A stretch of 64,000 bases of DNA, taken from contig NW_008710211.1 of assembly GCF_000327385.1 (NCBI RefSeq), forward strand, positions 1,064,441 through 1,128,440, in the 5' to 3' direction. Source of the DNA: Lottia gigantea. Lineage: Eukaryota; Mollusca; Gastropoda; Lottiidae. Under the pieces are notes generated by a model that saw only the letters and a list, made by a program, of their open reading frames with translations, was not told the DNA's origin and made no database searches. The translations under genes and the position numbers were made by a program. This document shows, one piece after another, positions 12,781-25,335 of the stretch (position 1 is its first letter; every line of letters starts with the position of its first letter).

Positions 12781-13256
12781 GGTATCTTCATTCGATTCCA
12801 GTTATTTTTGTGTATGTTGTCTTAGAGTATGGCTGATTATGAGATTCGGTTTAAAATTACTTAAAGATTATTTCTATTGATAATGCACCCTGTCCTTAAG
12901 TCTATAAAATACCACAATTATCCTTTTAAATCTGAATTAAACACACAATCAACAAGACTTAAGGACATGACTTGCTTCATTCAATGTGTTTTAGGGCCTC
13001 TTTTGTCCCTTAAGAGCCTATTTGATCCTGATTAATACAGCCATGATCTGTCAAATCCTCTTTACTCAGGGTTCGGCACATTTTAATTAACTAGGACTAT
13101 ATTTCAAATACTGGTCTCTTCTTGAACTCTGGAGGGAATTGTGTTTTCGCATGCTTGCGTTTAATCAGAAAGCTGGTGGTCAGAGAAGGTTGATTGAGGT
13201 TTTTGCAACTTGAATTGAGATCAAAATTCTCTTTTGGAAGTTTAACGTAACTCATT

Positions 13257-13473
13257 TTAAAGGATCACCTTTACTATCTGTTCAACAAATCGTACCTTAG
13301 TTTCAGAAACAGCAATTTTTTTAGCTTACATAATCAGTAATAGTGTTCACAGCTCGTTGTCGAAATTTGAACCTTCAAATCCATGTGTATCCATAATTAT
13401 TCACGAAAATTCGACTCGACTTCTTAAGGCTATTAAAGCACAATCCCCAAAGATGCAGACTGTTCCCCTTTAA
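13257..13473 (+). mobile_element. TTAAAGGGAC MITE family, internally deleted copy
   Basis: Left end TTAAAGGATCACC, interior AATAGTGTTCACAGCTCG and AATCCATGTGTATCC, then a deletion to a right end GACTGTTCCCCTTTAA. Both termini remain, so this copy shows the terminal inverted repeat. Confidence 0.75.
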
Positions 13474-15279
13474 ACTAGAGGTGCTTGTTTTGCAAATTGA
13501 ACGGAGCTCTTTTTAAGCTAGGGATGCTTGTTCGATACATCACATCCTCTCAACATTTTCACTGAAAATACCATTGTAAAAGTAAGCAAAGTGGTTTTTT
13601 TTTTTTATACTGGTGTCTGAATAAAGCCAGGCTGTAGCTAAGATTGATTTCATTTGAAGAAAATTTCTTTCGAGTTCCCAAAGCCATGAAAACACTAATT
13701 TAATTGGTAAAGTTGAACGTGTCAAACATTTGAATTATGTGATGAAAAATCTTCCTTTCATTTGATCATGGAAAAAAATATGTAGGTCTCTTTTCTATTC
13801 ATTTTCTCATGTCCGCAGTTTAAGCCCTATTTTTTTTTTTTATGACTGGTCCAAGATGTTATTTGTTTAAAGACCAATTCTGAATGATTGGCCGAGATCT
13901 TTTCTATGTTTGCTGAATTTTTCTCCGGGCAATACGACCTACTCATTGATTCTTTATAGTAGAATTATAGTAAATTCTTGTCAAGGGACCGTCTCATAGT
14001 AACAGTATGTTATAAGCTTGTTTAGACGTGACTGTTTCAATATTAACAGCTTGTTTTTGTTATTTCAAACTTTGCTGTTAAAAGGTTTTTCTAATTTGAG
14101 AATTTATACAAGAATGGTCAAAAGAATTATTACAAATTAAAGCTTTGAAATTGGAAACTTTTAAAAGCTGATTGTGGACAGAAATGCATTGATTTGGGTT
14201 GTTTATTTTTTCCAATTTTGCTAGTCATGTCTGGCTGAAGATCTAAAATTGTTGAAAGCTAATTTTTTGATTTTGAAAAAATATTTACAAAAGCAATTTG
14301 AAAATGAAGAAATATCAAATTGCATCACGGGTGACCTTTTTACTATTAATACACAATTTTGGCATTTGATTAATTGTTAAAAAAAATGGTGAAAACACCT
14401 AAATGCTTCCCCTGGAAAATTACTTTTGAAAGTTTCTTATTGTCAATATAATAACATCAAAATAATTTGTCTGTTAAGCCTTGATATAACAGTTAAATTA
14501 TGCTTTCCTAAAAACTGATTTCAAGGTTTTTCCTGTCAGTATTAAACTGACATATTTTTTCTTCATAAAATCTTAACATGACATCCAATTTTGTCTCTTT
14601 TAAAAAAGTCAGCCCTTAATTTTGTCTTACAAGGTTTGTACTGTCATTGTAAAAGTAAATAAAAGTGTATTAGACACAAATTAGACATTATAAAAGATAT
14701 ACTTAGAACTGTATTTAAAGTTTGAACAATGAAAATAGAGATTATAATCTGGAGTACTATATCATTTCTCATGACCCTTGACATCAAGTATTATAATCCT
14801 CCTCCCACTACATTGTTACTATTATTAACTTTATTGGGGGATAAAAGCAAGTCTCTTAGGATCATTTTATTTATCTTCTCCCCCCCCAACCCCACTGTAA
14901 CTATTATTTCATTTGGGGGATGAAAACAGATCTCTTTTAGCATATTATTTTTGTCTTCTACCCCCTATAAATATAACCCCACCCCTACTGTAGTTATTAT
15001 TAACTTTATTATGGGAACAATTAAAGTCTTTTAAGGGTACATTTTATTTTAGTTTTTATTCTTCAAACCCAGGTTTCACCATCCCAACTCATCTGTGGGT
15101 CTCCTCAAAAATTATATCTGCAAAAGTTACTCTCCCAAGGCCTCATAGGCAAAAGGTTGTGTGCAAAAAAGTTTACATCCCACTGGTGGAAGCATTGCTA
15201 CGGGTATATCATTGCCTATCAATATTGTCAAGTTGCGGAAATCTATTCATTCATCCACTTTTCTTTCTCTCTCTTTGTG

Positions 15280-15360
15280 AATTGGAACGGTTCTCAGAAC
15301 ACAAGACTGTGTATATTACACAAACTTCATCCGTTCTGTTCTGAGAATCGTTGTGTAAAA
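15280..15360. repeat. Inverted repeat (GGTTCTCAGAACACA)
   Basis: ACGGTTCTCAGAACACA and GTTCTGTTCTGAGAATCGTT form an imperfect hairpin. A similar pair occurs at 30850-31040. Confidence 0.5.
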
Positions 15361-16974
15361 GGAGTTTTAAATCATCCACTATGAATTTTATTCTTTGAAT
15401 GATATTGTGTAAATGTATTTATCCTCTGTCCAATCTATTTATCGTGTATCAACCTATTATGAAATTCTCAGCACTAAGGAAGTAAACTTGGAAATTCCCT
15501 AGAACTATAATCAAAGACAGCTCATAGGGACTTTCTCATGCATAAAATTACCACTAACATTAGCTTATTGAATCAAACAGTGTTATTATCAGTTCCCTTG
15601 AGACGGTCCCTCTTCCTGTTTTCTATGTCATTACAATCCTGATTATTTGGAATTTCATTCTTGTGGAATATTTGCTTCGGAGAGTAGTGGCATGTGTTAT
15701 CGGAAACAATGGGAGTATTTAAAATGGAGCAAGGATGCTTCGGAAGGAAAATAAAAATCAAAAAATTGTTCAGTAGAAAATGGAGGGTCCAGGTAAAAAA
15801 AAAAAAATTTTTGTCATTTTTTATTTTTTTTTGTCTTGCAATTGAATATATTGCATGATTTAAGGTATTCCATCTAAAATTTTTAGTGATATTCAATTTA
15901 GGTTTTTGACAATTTAATCTGTCACCTTGTAATAATGTGTACAATAAACTCTAGGAATAGTCAACCACTAGATTATGTCATTATGTATATTTTGTAGGAA
16001 TAATGTTCAGGACAGTGAGTTGATTGTGTCTGCTAGTCTGTCTGATACCGTCAGATCAAATTCCCTTTTTGGACTTAAAATTAAAGAGTGATATCTCCAA
16101 CATAATAAATTGGTTTGTTGTCTGCTCAGGTTTTAATCACTGTACACTAAAAATAAACCAAGAAAATGTCTGCCATGGGCCATGCTTTGAAAACTCAGTC
16201 AGTGTTTGCTCTATTAATTAGTTTTGCACCAGAATTCTCAAGACTATTCTAAAATTAGATTCAAATTAGAATGAAATCAATCACAAGGTGTATTTTTGTC
16301 AGTAGTTGTAATAAAGAATGTATTGATCTTTCTGATGTTTGAATGAAAGAAATACACAATGTAGTACAGTATTACAGTCAGGTGGGACAACTAAATTCCA
16401 GGCAGCTTTTGTTGAATCTACCTTAGCATAGGAACTAGCTCTGAAAGTCTTTTTGGATATCAGAGACACAGAGTTGCTCTGTTAAGGACTATCTGCCAGC
16501 GCTGTCCAGTTAAAGCTGCAAAATATCTTACTAAACAGCAATGATACAAAATAAAATTCCTAATTTTAAACTGTCCTGATGAAGGTCTTATGTCAGAAAT
16601 GTGTCAACAGTTTGAAATTGCATTTAGTAAATCATTTTGCAGAGAATATAAAAAAACACATCAATATCAGTTAGTTGGTTAATTTCCATTCAATTGAAAT
16701 ATTTTTTGTGTTGAAAAAATATTCAGATCAAAATACAGATTCTATTTCTCAATCTTTTTGGTTGTCATGATTACTCATCTTAAGTTTGAAGGTAGAAAAT
16801 AAAGCCAGAATATGGAGATGTATTTTTCTGTCTTTGTTCTTTGTGTTTCCTGTCATCTGTTTGACTGTTACAGAGAATTGTTCTATTGTTTACTACAACT
16901 ATTATTACCTGACTGATCCGTGGGCCGTTAAAATCCCCCAGGTGAAAATGCACTGCCTTTGTTCTCTATACTTG

Positions 16975-17360
16975 TTTCATTTATACTGTCTGATTTTTTG
17001 TGTTTTTACAGCAAATTTGATATTTATTTTGGATACAAAATATTTTGTTATAAGATTATTATGTACCATCAAGTTTGCTCTCTTGTTGTGTTCATTTATA
17101 CAGTGTTTTTTTTTTGTGGAAAAATGTAGTTTTAGTCACACAAAAAAAATCTTTTAAGGACTGTTTTATTTTCCAAAATTTAATTTATACTGTCTGTTTT
17201 TTTACAGCGAATTTGATATTTATTTTGTTATTTTGAATTAGTGTTTATTCTATACAGAAGATCATGCACCGCCAAGTTTGCTCTGTTGTTGTTTTCATTT
17301 AATCTGTTTTTTTTTATGGAAAAATATTTTTATTTTTTAAAGAATTGTTTAATTTTCCAA
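16975..17360. repeat. About 205-bp tandem duplication
   Basis: Two copies sharing TTTATACTGTCTGTTTTTT, ACAGCGAATTTGATATTTAT, CAAGTTTGCTCTGTTGTTG and TTTCCAAAATTTA. The 123-codon frame over the first copy is hydrophobic only because the DNA is T-rich; it is not called as a gene. Confidence 0.7.
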
Positions 17361-18363
17361 AATTTATAGAAAATATTTTAAGCATATTAGATATAAAATT
17401 AATGGCTAAATTTGTTGTTTCAGGTGTTTGATATGAAAGTTAAACACTTCTGTCATATTTCAAGTCTGTAAAAGATCCATATTTCTGTCATCATAAACAG
17501 TGTGGTCAATTCCCCCAATAGATGTCCATCTTTAATTTATGATGGATGAAAAGTGACCAACAGTTCCTGCTTCAGATCTACCTAGAGACAATAAATAACA
17601 CTATTTAACCCTCCTGTGTCACCTATTGATATCAATTCATAATTTATAATATCATTTATACAGGATAGGTGTAAATATATCAACAGCTCAGTTCTGTGAA
17701 ATTTGGTCAAGTATCGATTTATGATTTTCTGATAAACAAAAAATAACCTATTAATATTCAATATTTGTGGTTTGACTGACATCTGTGTAATAGGTCACAT
17801 GGTTCTGAATTTATGAGACCTGGGGTTCCATTCTGGTGTCTGGTGAGACAGTACTTCCAAAATCAAAAATTGGGCCTGAGGGAACTGACTTTGAAAATGT
17901 TGTTGAAAGGAAAATAAGTGGAAACCCTTATTGTGCTTAGATAAGCTTGTCAAAAAAAATCTCTCAAGATAGTGTGCACTATAGTGTGATAGTAATACGC
18001 TACGATAATGTTAATTTGTGTCTAGGAAGTCAATATTATTATGTGTGTATCTGATGAAAAGAAAAATATAAGTGTCATTAAAAAGCATCCCATTGTGTTA
18101 ATTGATGAAAAGGTATAAAAATGACCAATCCTCTCAGCAGATGTTTCATGTCGGACTATCCCTCTCAGTTATTATTGACCGTGGTAAATTATTGTTTGTT
18201 TATAGTAATAGATTATAGACTGGTCAACAATGGTCAGCTGGACTGGGCACTGGTCAGTCAATAATATCATATTGTTTCTCTCTCTTTAAGTACACCGCAA
18301 GAAAAAAAACCTGGTCTCTATGATCACCAGATGATTGTTGGTATGACTGTCAAAAAAACTATA

Positions 18364-18445
18364 TTAAAGGGATAGGTTCACCATCAGCTTGACCAATCGT
18401 ACCTTAGTCTCAGAAACTGGTATTTTATTAGCTATTAGAATGATC
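18364..18445 (+). mobile_element. TTAAAGGGAC MITE family, left-end fragment
   Basis: TTAAAGGGATAGGTTCACCA followed by GACCAATCGTACCTTAGTCT matches the first 80 bp of the family. Confidence 0.65.
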
Positions 18446-19238
18446 TAATAGAGTGACCTAATAGAGTGAAAATGCTCAGTCGGACACAATATTTCGGTGA
18501 AAAATTATCAGATCATCACAAAAATTGATAGGGATCATCTTCATAATGACATTGACCCACAAAATAAAAATCAAAAGAATTGTAGCCTGTAGATTGAGTG
18601 CGTGAGCTAAATGTGAATGGACGGACTGACAGGGTGATAACAATATACAACCACATTATAATGTGGACGTAAAAAAAGTAAGAAAACATCAAAAAGATAA
18701 GTAAATGGAATTCTACGTTTACACTAAAGAAGATGAAAATATTGCACAAAGCTGTTGGAAATTTTAAAATAAGCTTTTATTTTGTGTAATCAATATGCAA
18801 GAAGATAAAAGCAGTGAGGTTAACATCAATTCTATCCTTTTATCTGAAAGATTCAGTGGAGGCGTTTTTGTGTTTCAGTATTTTTATTAATTTCAGCTTA
18901 GTTTTTTTGGTGAATCTGTTTGGAATTGATTTGTTTTAAGCCTATTCATGTTAGATTATTTCTTTGAAAACTATTCTTTCTGATCATTAGATATTGAGAA
19001 GTTTTTGATTTGACATTTTGGTTGGCTGTTTTGTATAACCATGGGCAATTATTATCATTGTGAAATTTGTTTATACAGAAGCTGAAAGGTTAGATTGTTT
19101 GTGTTTGAAATTTGTGGAAGGGAATTGTGTTTATGCCTAATTTTCTCAATGCAAAGTGACTCTATGACTCATTATCATTTTGAATCTTTAATTCCAATTT
19201 ACACAAAAATCATCACTAAACTTGAATTTACAAAAAAT

Positions 19239-19406
19239 GAAATCAATGGAGTTTTACGTCCTACTTTTCAGCACCCTGTGGTCTAATGAAGACGGGCAAC
19301 GCCATGCAGGGTGCAATGAGGGAAATTTTGCCAGGACAGCAGCATTACCCTTCTCTTTTTCGATTTCCAACTATCGAGGGATCTTTAACGTGCACAGCCT
19401 GTAGTT
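19239..19406 (-). mobile_element. SINE 3' part, antisense, inside a duplicated segment
   Basis: An antisense copy truncated at its 5' end near the central CTACAGGCTGTGCACG motif. TTGAATTT occurs on both sides, which fits a short target-site duplication. It interrupts the first copy of the duplicated segment at a different point and in the opposite orientation from the SINE at 19570-19891. Confidence 0.85.
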
Positions 19407-19569
19407 GAATTTTCAGAAAAGAGAGGACAGTATTTCAGAATGTCAACAAGAGAAAGAAATTATGAGATGATTGTTGCATGTTTAGTTATAGAATATCTTG
19501 ATAAACTGAAATCTGATGCCAAGTTATTCTATGACTCATTATCATTTTGAACATAAAATTCCAAGTTAC

Positions 19570-19891
19570 AGGGAGTCGTGGTGGCTTAGTGAGTTAGATG
19601 CTTGCTCGCTAACCTGAAGATCCAGGGTTCAATCCCGGCATAAGTCGAAATAATACCTTTGGATTTTTTAACCCGGTTTCCCCCTGTCAGTGATGCAGGT
19701 ATGAGGGGCTGAGCGTCTAGTCAGTCAATAATGGGACAATAAACCGATGCCCCATGTGCTACAGGCTGTGCACGTTAAAGATCCCTCAAAAGATGGAAAT
19801 CGCTAAGGGCCAAAATTTGCCTCATTGCATCCTGCATTAGCTCACATGGTGCAGAAAAGTAGGACGTAAAACTCCATTCATTTCATTTCAT
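19570..19891 (+). mobile_element. tRNA-derived SINE with target-site duplication, inside a duplicated segment
   Basis: The copy has the tRNA-like head (TGGCTTAGTGAGTTAG, GGTTCAATCCCGG) and the full 3' end with the TTCA tail, with part of the middle lost. TTCCAAGTTAC before it and TTCCAATTTAC after it form an 11-bp target-site duplication. It sits in the second copy of a local duplication. Confidence 0.9.
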
Positions 19892-21056
19892 TTCCAATTT
19901 ACACAAAAATCATCACTAAACTTTAATTTACAGAAAACTTAGGACAGTAGTTCAGAATGTAAACAAGAGAAAGAAATTATGAGATGATTGTTGCATGTTG
20001 TGTTATAGAATATCTTGATAAACTGAAATCTGATGCCATCTTGTTGCCCTGTAAGATGTACTGGTGCACAGACCTCAATCAAAATGTCGGTTTTAATTAG
20101 ATTAATGACAAAATGACATGCACTGCCTTGTGCCGCAACACGCTGTATTTACATTTATTATACCTAATTTAACTCCATTCAATTTGATCAAGAGAGCAAA
20201 TATCATATATTTAAAGGGATATTTTCCTCTAGACATTTTCTATGTGGTGAATATAATTACCTAATTGTACCATCAAAGAGCACAATGAAATTTAGATTCA
20301 TAAATGGTGGTCCCTTCCTTAATCTGACTGATTTTTTTTTGGTTTTGCACATTTAGGCAAAAAGTTTTAAACAAATCCAACGTTTGGTCCTGAAATGTCT
20401 GGCATGGAAACGGCATGACAATGCCATGACATATCAGTAGCAGAAAAAGTAGGAGATAAAACTGATTTTTACTTTAATGTGTGTAAAAGACCAGTATATA
20501 TAACTCAGACATAAGTAGCTGTATTCTCATTCAATCATTCAATCAGTTTAATTAAAGAGCAAGACACTACATCAACCACCATCAATTGTCTGATTTGATT
20601 GGACACTTCTGCTGCATGTTGCTTAGTTTTGTTGCCAGGCAGAAATCTGACGTTTGTCTGAAGTTAACCCTTAAGCAGTGTAGGATGATGATTGAGAAAA
20701 TGAAGAGTGACAATAGGAGGGTTAAATGAGTCTCCCTGGTGGTTTGTTTGTGATTATATCAGCATAAAGTTGATGTAAACAGTCATGAGAAGTGGACATG
20801 ATGTCCGATATGATGATTATTGAAGATATGGTTGTAGAAAGAGATTATTCATTATACTATTATTGGAGATTGTGAGAATAACCACATATCTAATTCTCTT
20901 CAATATTATTATCATTAAAGGGATAAAGCCCTGTATTATTTTCCCAATTTCAATTCTCAAGATATGATAAAATAAAAGTATCAAATTGAAAAAGAGAAAA
21001 TAAATATTGCATGGTGTTACCTAACCTAGAGCAGTAAATAAGAATGAAAAACTTAC

Positions 21057-21312
21057 AGGGATTGTAAAGAGGTTTTCTAAAAATTGTATGTGTATCAGGG
21101 ACACTGGTAGCATCAATTTGTACCATTTAAATTTTCGAACCGACGTCTTTTGTTCTTGCAATTCCACTTAAACTAAGCGTTTGATGACGTCACTGAAAGC
21201 AAAATATGCTGTATCACCTAAGCAAAGGACTTCATCATTAATGATGTTATAAAATGCTTAGTTTGATGGAATGCTTGGTGGAATTGCAGAAACCACAGAC
21301 ATTTGATAGAAA
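21057..21312. mobile_element. Long-palindrome foldback MITE, right end lost into a minisatellite
   Basis: The left arm is intact (GGGATTGTAAAGAGGTTTTC, ATGACGTCACTGAAAGC) and the right arm runs to CAGAAACCACAGACATTTGA before giving way to the 27-bp array at 21313-21540. Confidence 0.78.
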
Positions 21313-21540
21313 ATTTTGTAATCACAAGGAATTCTTAAAATTTTGTAAACATAAGGAATTCTTAAAATTTTGTAAACACAAGGAATTCTTAAAATTTTTG
21401 TAAATACAAGGAATTCTTAACATTTTTGTAAATACAAGGAATTCTTAAAATTTTGTAAACACAAGGAATTCTTAAAATTTTGTAAACACAAGGAATTCTT
21501 AAAATTTTGTAAACACAAGGAATTGTTGAAATTTTGTGCA
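21313..21540. repeat. 27-bp minisatellite, eight copies
   Basis: Unit GGAATTCTTAAAATTTTG plus TAAACACAA, spacing 27 or 28 bp (starts at 21328, 21355, 21382, 21410, 21438, 21465, 21492, 21519). It grows directly out of the truncated end of the foldback MITE. Confidence 0.93.
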
Positions 21541-22894
21541 AATGGAAATTTCTCATTTCACTCTCTGTAATTGTATTGAAATATTATTAAGTCTTGAGGA
21601 GCACATTGGAACCTTATTTACTTTCACAATTGATTTTTCCAGCTTGATTCCCCATATTGGTGTTCTGACCCCCAGGGCTGTTTGACAATCTTCAGATCTA
21701 ATCTGGATAATAATGGAATAATTTAAGTACTATTGGACGACCAATACTTGTTCTTCATCAACTCATCTCTTTGTTCCAAACAGTCATTTTCCATTTAGAG
21801 TTACAACCAGGTACAAAGGGCCGTGACTCTAGAAGCATTAAAAACAAATTGTTAAAACCTTTTTATGGCCTCCTACTGATATTTCTAATGGTGAAGAGAA
21901 GTAAAGTACCATACATGTCCCATTAAAAGCTCACTTTTGATATTTTCTTTGTTCGCTGTCGTCTGTCTTGTACAATGATATTAATTGATATGATGTGTAC
22001 ATCCTCTTAACAACTGGAAATGAAATGAAATGAAATGCATTAAGGTGCACCAGCACCAAGTCTAAACGAAAACTAAAACTGTAAAAACACAATAGATAAA
22101 TTATAACGTTGCAAGATCTTAAGAACTGGAAAAACTACTCTCATGTTACTTTTGTAAATAAATTTCGCAGATTATTTTTATGCTAATTAAAAATATGAGC
22201 TTCAAAACAGCACTGAGAGTCTTACAATTCCTTGATATTTATGTGGTACAATAAATTCCCACACAATAAAATTGTTGCATACCAACCTAAGTACAAGGAC
22301 AGAAGGAAGTGTGTTTGTTTACTTGCTGAATCCCTCATGTGTTTTACTGTGTCATGCTATGGGAGCTGGGCTTACTCATCTTTCAGGTGTTCTTACGCTC
22401 TGCCATTGGGTTCCCAACTCCTATTTGAAAAATGACAGTGCATTGTTCCAAAACAAAAAAAAGGTCTAGATTAGCATCTAATTCATCTTAATAGCTTAAA
22501 AATTCTGCCTGAAAATCAGATTTGTTAATGTGCCATTTTGATGACAAAACACATTTTTCACTTGATTTTAAAAGAATGGAATTTGTATTAGCCTTGACCT
22601 GTAAGATATTAACTGTCCCTAATTGGTCGTTAAGATAATGAGGAAAAGGAATCAAGTCTACTTGAATTTATTCAAGGGACAAATTATTGATTATTCTGTA
22701 AAAACAAAGAAAATTTGTCATATTTTTTTACTTTTTGTCAATTTCCGACCAAAGATAATTAAGTGAAATTCCTGCAGACGGAAATGAGCATGAATTTATT
22801 ACTTCTCCGCGCCATGTGATCACATGACTAATGGAATTTAACATGCAAGTTAATAAGGAGACGTGGGACCACTTTGTTCAATTTGAATTATATT

Positions 22895-23079
22895 TGAATT
22901 TTACTCACTATTTCTACATATTTCTATATATCACAGAGTATCTTAAAATGAGTCGTTATTTTAACATTCAAACGCGGATAATTCAGGACACACATGGATT
23001 TGGATTGGCTCAGCTAAGTCTCCTGTTTCCGAGACTTAAGTATGATTGGTGAAAAAGAATGGCTCATCTGTCCCTTTAA
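22895..23079 (-). mobile_element. TTAAAGGGAC MITE family, reverse-orientation part copy
   Basis: Ends GGCTCATCTGTCCCTTTAA and carries reversed family interior (TCAGGACACACATGGATTTG, TATTTCTATATATCACAGAG). A short open frame across it is a by-product of the repeat. Confidence 0.75.
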
Positions 23080-23399
23080 ATAATATGGAGGATTTTAGTT
23101 TCTGAAGTTTTAATTTGAATAAAATAAGATATAATTGCATTCAAATAGATGTTGATATCAAATAATTTTTTGCATGAAACAAGGAATTTAAAGAAGTGGA
23201 GAGTAAATTGATGTTAATCTGACATGAGTCTATTTATTTCATGAAGGTGGAAGGAAGGAGACTTAAAAGATATCCCACTTGTCACAGATTATAAAATAAC
23301 ACTTGAGAATTAAAGATTTTTGACGTGAAATAGTAGAAAATGCTGTAAAAGATTTTCCTTGAGATTTTTGTTAAAATAAGTGTGTTTTGAATGAAAAGT

Positions 23400-23770
23400 A
23401 CTTTGTCACATGAGACGCAAATGTTAAAAATGAAATGTGGAAAAACCAATATTTTGAAATAAAGGATAACATGTTAATTACATCGTAAAATATTTCACGT
23501 CAGATAATGTTCGCATAAATGTCATGTGAATGGAAAGTGCATTGTCACAAGAGATAAACAATTTTCAAGCATGAAATTTGGACCATAATTTTGAAATCCT
23601 GTAAAACATCACGGAAACAATTTTACTTCACATGAATTGCGTCGTCATATGACAAGCAAATTTCTTAAATTTGGAAAAACCACAGTGTTGTAACAATGTA
23701 TAACATGAGACCACATTTTCAAGGCTGAAATTTGGAAAAACCACAATGCTGTAATAATGTATAGCATGTA
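23400..23770. repeat. Degenerate about 110-bp tandem repeat
   Basis: About four diverged units with GAAATTTGGAAAAACCAC, GTATAACATG and CGTCATATGACAAGC type segments. Confidence 0.6.
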
Positions 23771-23943
23771 AACTATGTGGTAGGTTTTGCTACTTATTTA
23801 AAGGAAATGATTCACTTTGGTCTGTTTTCCTGTATTCAGAATATGTGTGATCTAACATGAATTTTTAATGATGTTGCGTAATATTGAGTTCATAAATGTC
23901 ATGGCTGTTGTCTTTGTTTCTTTTATTAGTGTAGTCTTCTGTC

Positions 23944-24042
23944 GCTGTCCTGACAAAATTACCCTCATTGTACACTGCATGGTGTTACCCATCTTCATTA
24001 GCCCATAAGGTGCAGAAAAGTAGGACATAAATTCCACTCATT
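23944..24042 (+). mobile_element. SINE 3' fragment
   Basis: A diverged sense fragment holding the family 3' end: GCTGTCCTGACAAAATT, then CTTCATTAGCCCATAAGG and GCAGAAAAGTAGGACATAAA. No target-site duplication was seen. Confidence 0.8.
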
Positions 24043-24201
24043 TTTTGTTTTTTTCAATTATTCAATAAGTTGTCATGTCACGGTTCACCATTTTTTTCAC
24101 TTTATGTTTTTGAATTGATACATATTTCAGAAATATTTACTGATATTAAATTTATGGACTGTTGCTCTTTTTACTTACTGAAACAATTGTAATAGAACCT
24201 T

Positions 24202-24401
24202 GATGATATAAGCGACTGACAGAAAAAGCACAAAGCGAAACATCTGGCTCTGTATTTTAATTTGATTGAGGACAAACTGACTTTCTGCTATGTGGATATC
24301 TGATGATGCAAATAACTAGCAGACAGGACAGGAAACTAAACATCTAGCTCTGTATTTTAATTTGATTGAGGACAAACTGACTTTCTGGTATTTTGAAAGG
24401 T
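24202..24401. repeat. 100-bp tandem duplication
   Basis: Two copies 100 bp apart; CTCTGTATTTTAATTTGATT and GAGGACAAACTGACTTTCTG are identical in both. Confidence 0.9.
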
Positions 24402-24756
24402 TAGGTCTGATTACCTGACAACTTCCCACATGTTTCATTACTCAATTATGTCATCTCGCATTTCACTAGGCCATGCACAGAACTCCTGGTAGTTATACCT
24501 GGGTCTCCAATAACATAACCCCTATAGAGATTATTTCTATTGTCTAGTTGAAGACCTTGTGTCAGGTATTCTGAATGATTATAGTCTTCTGTCTGACACA
24601 ATCCCATTCACGAGATTTTAAATCAATATTATTCTATTATTTTAATTCATGTCATCAGAACCGGACGTCTGAATGTGATAAATCACCTGTGAATTATGTT
24701 CCAGTTATTAGCTGAAATAGTTGATAATGACTCAATCAGGTGTTCAAGAGATTTCC

Positions 24757-24998
24757 TTAAAGGGACAGATTCGCCATTTTAGGGGGTTGATTTGGATCTT
24801 GAATATATGTAAATAGTCTTCAAAAGTACTAGAAATTTACAAAAATCTCACAAATCCTTTAAAAATACTTCAAGTCCTCTTTTTAACTTTAAAACGCAAA
24901 TAATTCTGGACACACATGGATTTGAAGGTTCAAATTCTGACGGTGAACTGTGAACACTATTATTGATTGGTTAACAGAGTTGTTTTCTTTGAGCGGAT
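24757..24998 (-). mobile_element. TTAAAGGGAC MITE family, reverse-orientation part copy
   Basis: Begins TTAAAGGGACAGATTCGCCA and continues through TCTTGAATATATGTAAATAG and CTGGACACACATGGATTTGA; the far terminus is missing. Confidence 0.78.
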
Positions 24999-25199
24999 TT
25001 TATTACCGAAAACTCATTCTCATTTCATATTAGAATCCGTTCAAGCAAGACAATTTCGTTAATAAAAATCTTGTCCGAAGAATGGCAAAATCAAAAGGTG
25101 TTCTGAAAAGAGTAAGCCTGGTCTGCTTCATGTCATATACTTTTTTGTTATCTATCTGAATTTGTTTTTAATTTTAAGTCTGATTTACTCTCCTGACAG

Positions 25200-25335
25200 G
25201 TGCTCTGCAATATGAGCATTTATACGTATCTCTAGGATCCAGAGTTTCAATCCTGGTATCGGCTGATATAAAACTTTTGGATTTTTCAGTCCAGATTCCA
25301 AGTGTTGTAGGTCCAAGAGGCTGATATGAAAAGGG
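25200..25335 (+). mobile_element. Old SINE head fragment (degenerate)
   Basis: GGATCCAGAGTTTCAATCCTGG followed after about 30 bp by TTTTGGATTTTTCAGTCC matches the B box and the CGGATTTTTCAACCCGG part of the SINE family, with many differences. The 126-codon minus-strand frame crossing it is therefore unlikely to be a gene. Confidence 0.55.

Larger units (their letters stand above)
11716..16974. other. Intron-like DNA with minor repeats
   Basis: Besides the listed repeats, 11780-11822 is a single unit of the 48-bp array family, and 12215-12290 is a short duplication of TACGTACCCAAGCAAAT. No exon was recognised. Confidence 0.55.
19145..20045. repeat. Local tandem duplication with two independent SINE insertions
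   Basis: Shared blocks include TGACTCATTATCATTTTGAA, ACACAAAAATCATCACTAAA, AGAGAAAGAAATTATGAGAT and AATATCTTGATAAACTGAAA. Each copy carries one SINE, at different points and in opposite orientations. Confidence 0.85.

Noticed and set aside
15573-15944. 123-codon minus-strand frame
   Set aside because: Composition follows AT-rich DNA with homopolymer runs, and no motif or splice context was seen.
16786-17157. 123-codon hydrophobic frame that could look like a membrane protein
   Set aside because: Hydrophobicity follows from T-rich DNA, and the region is part of a 205-bp noncoding duplication.
17765-17900. tRNA-like segment (GGGGTTCCATTCTGG)
   Set aside because: Only a B-box-like string is present, without an A box or cloverleaf.
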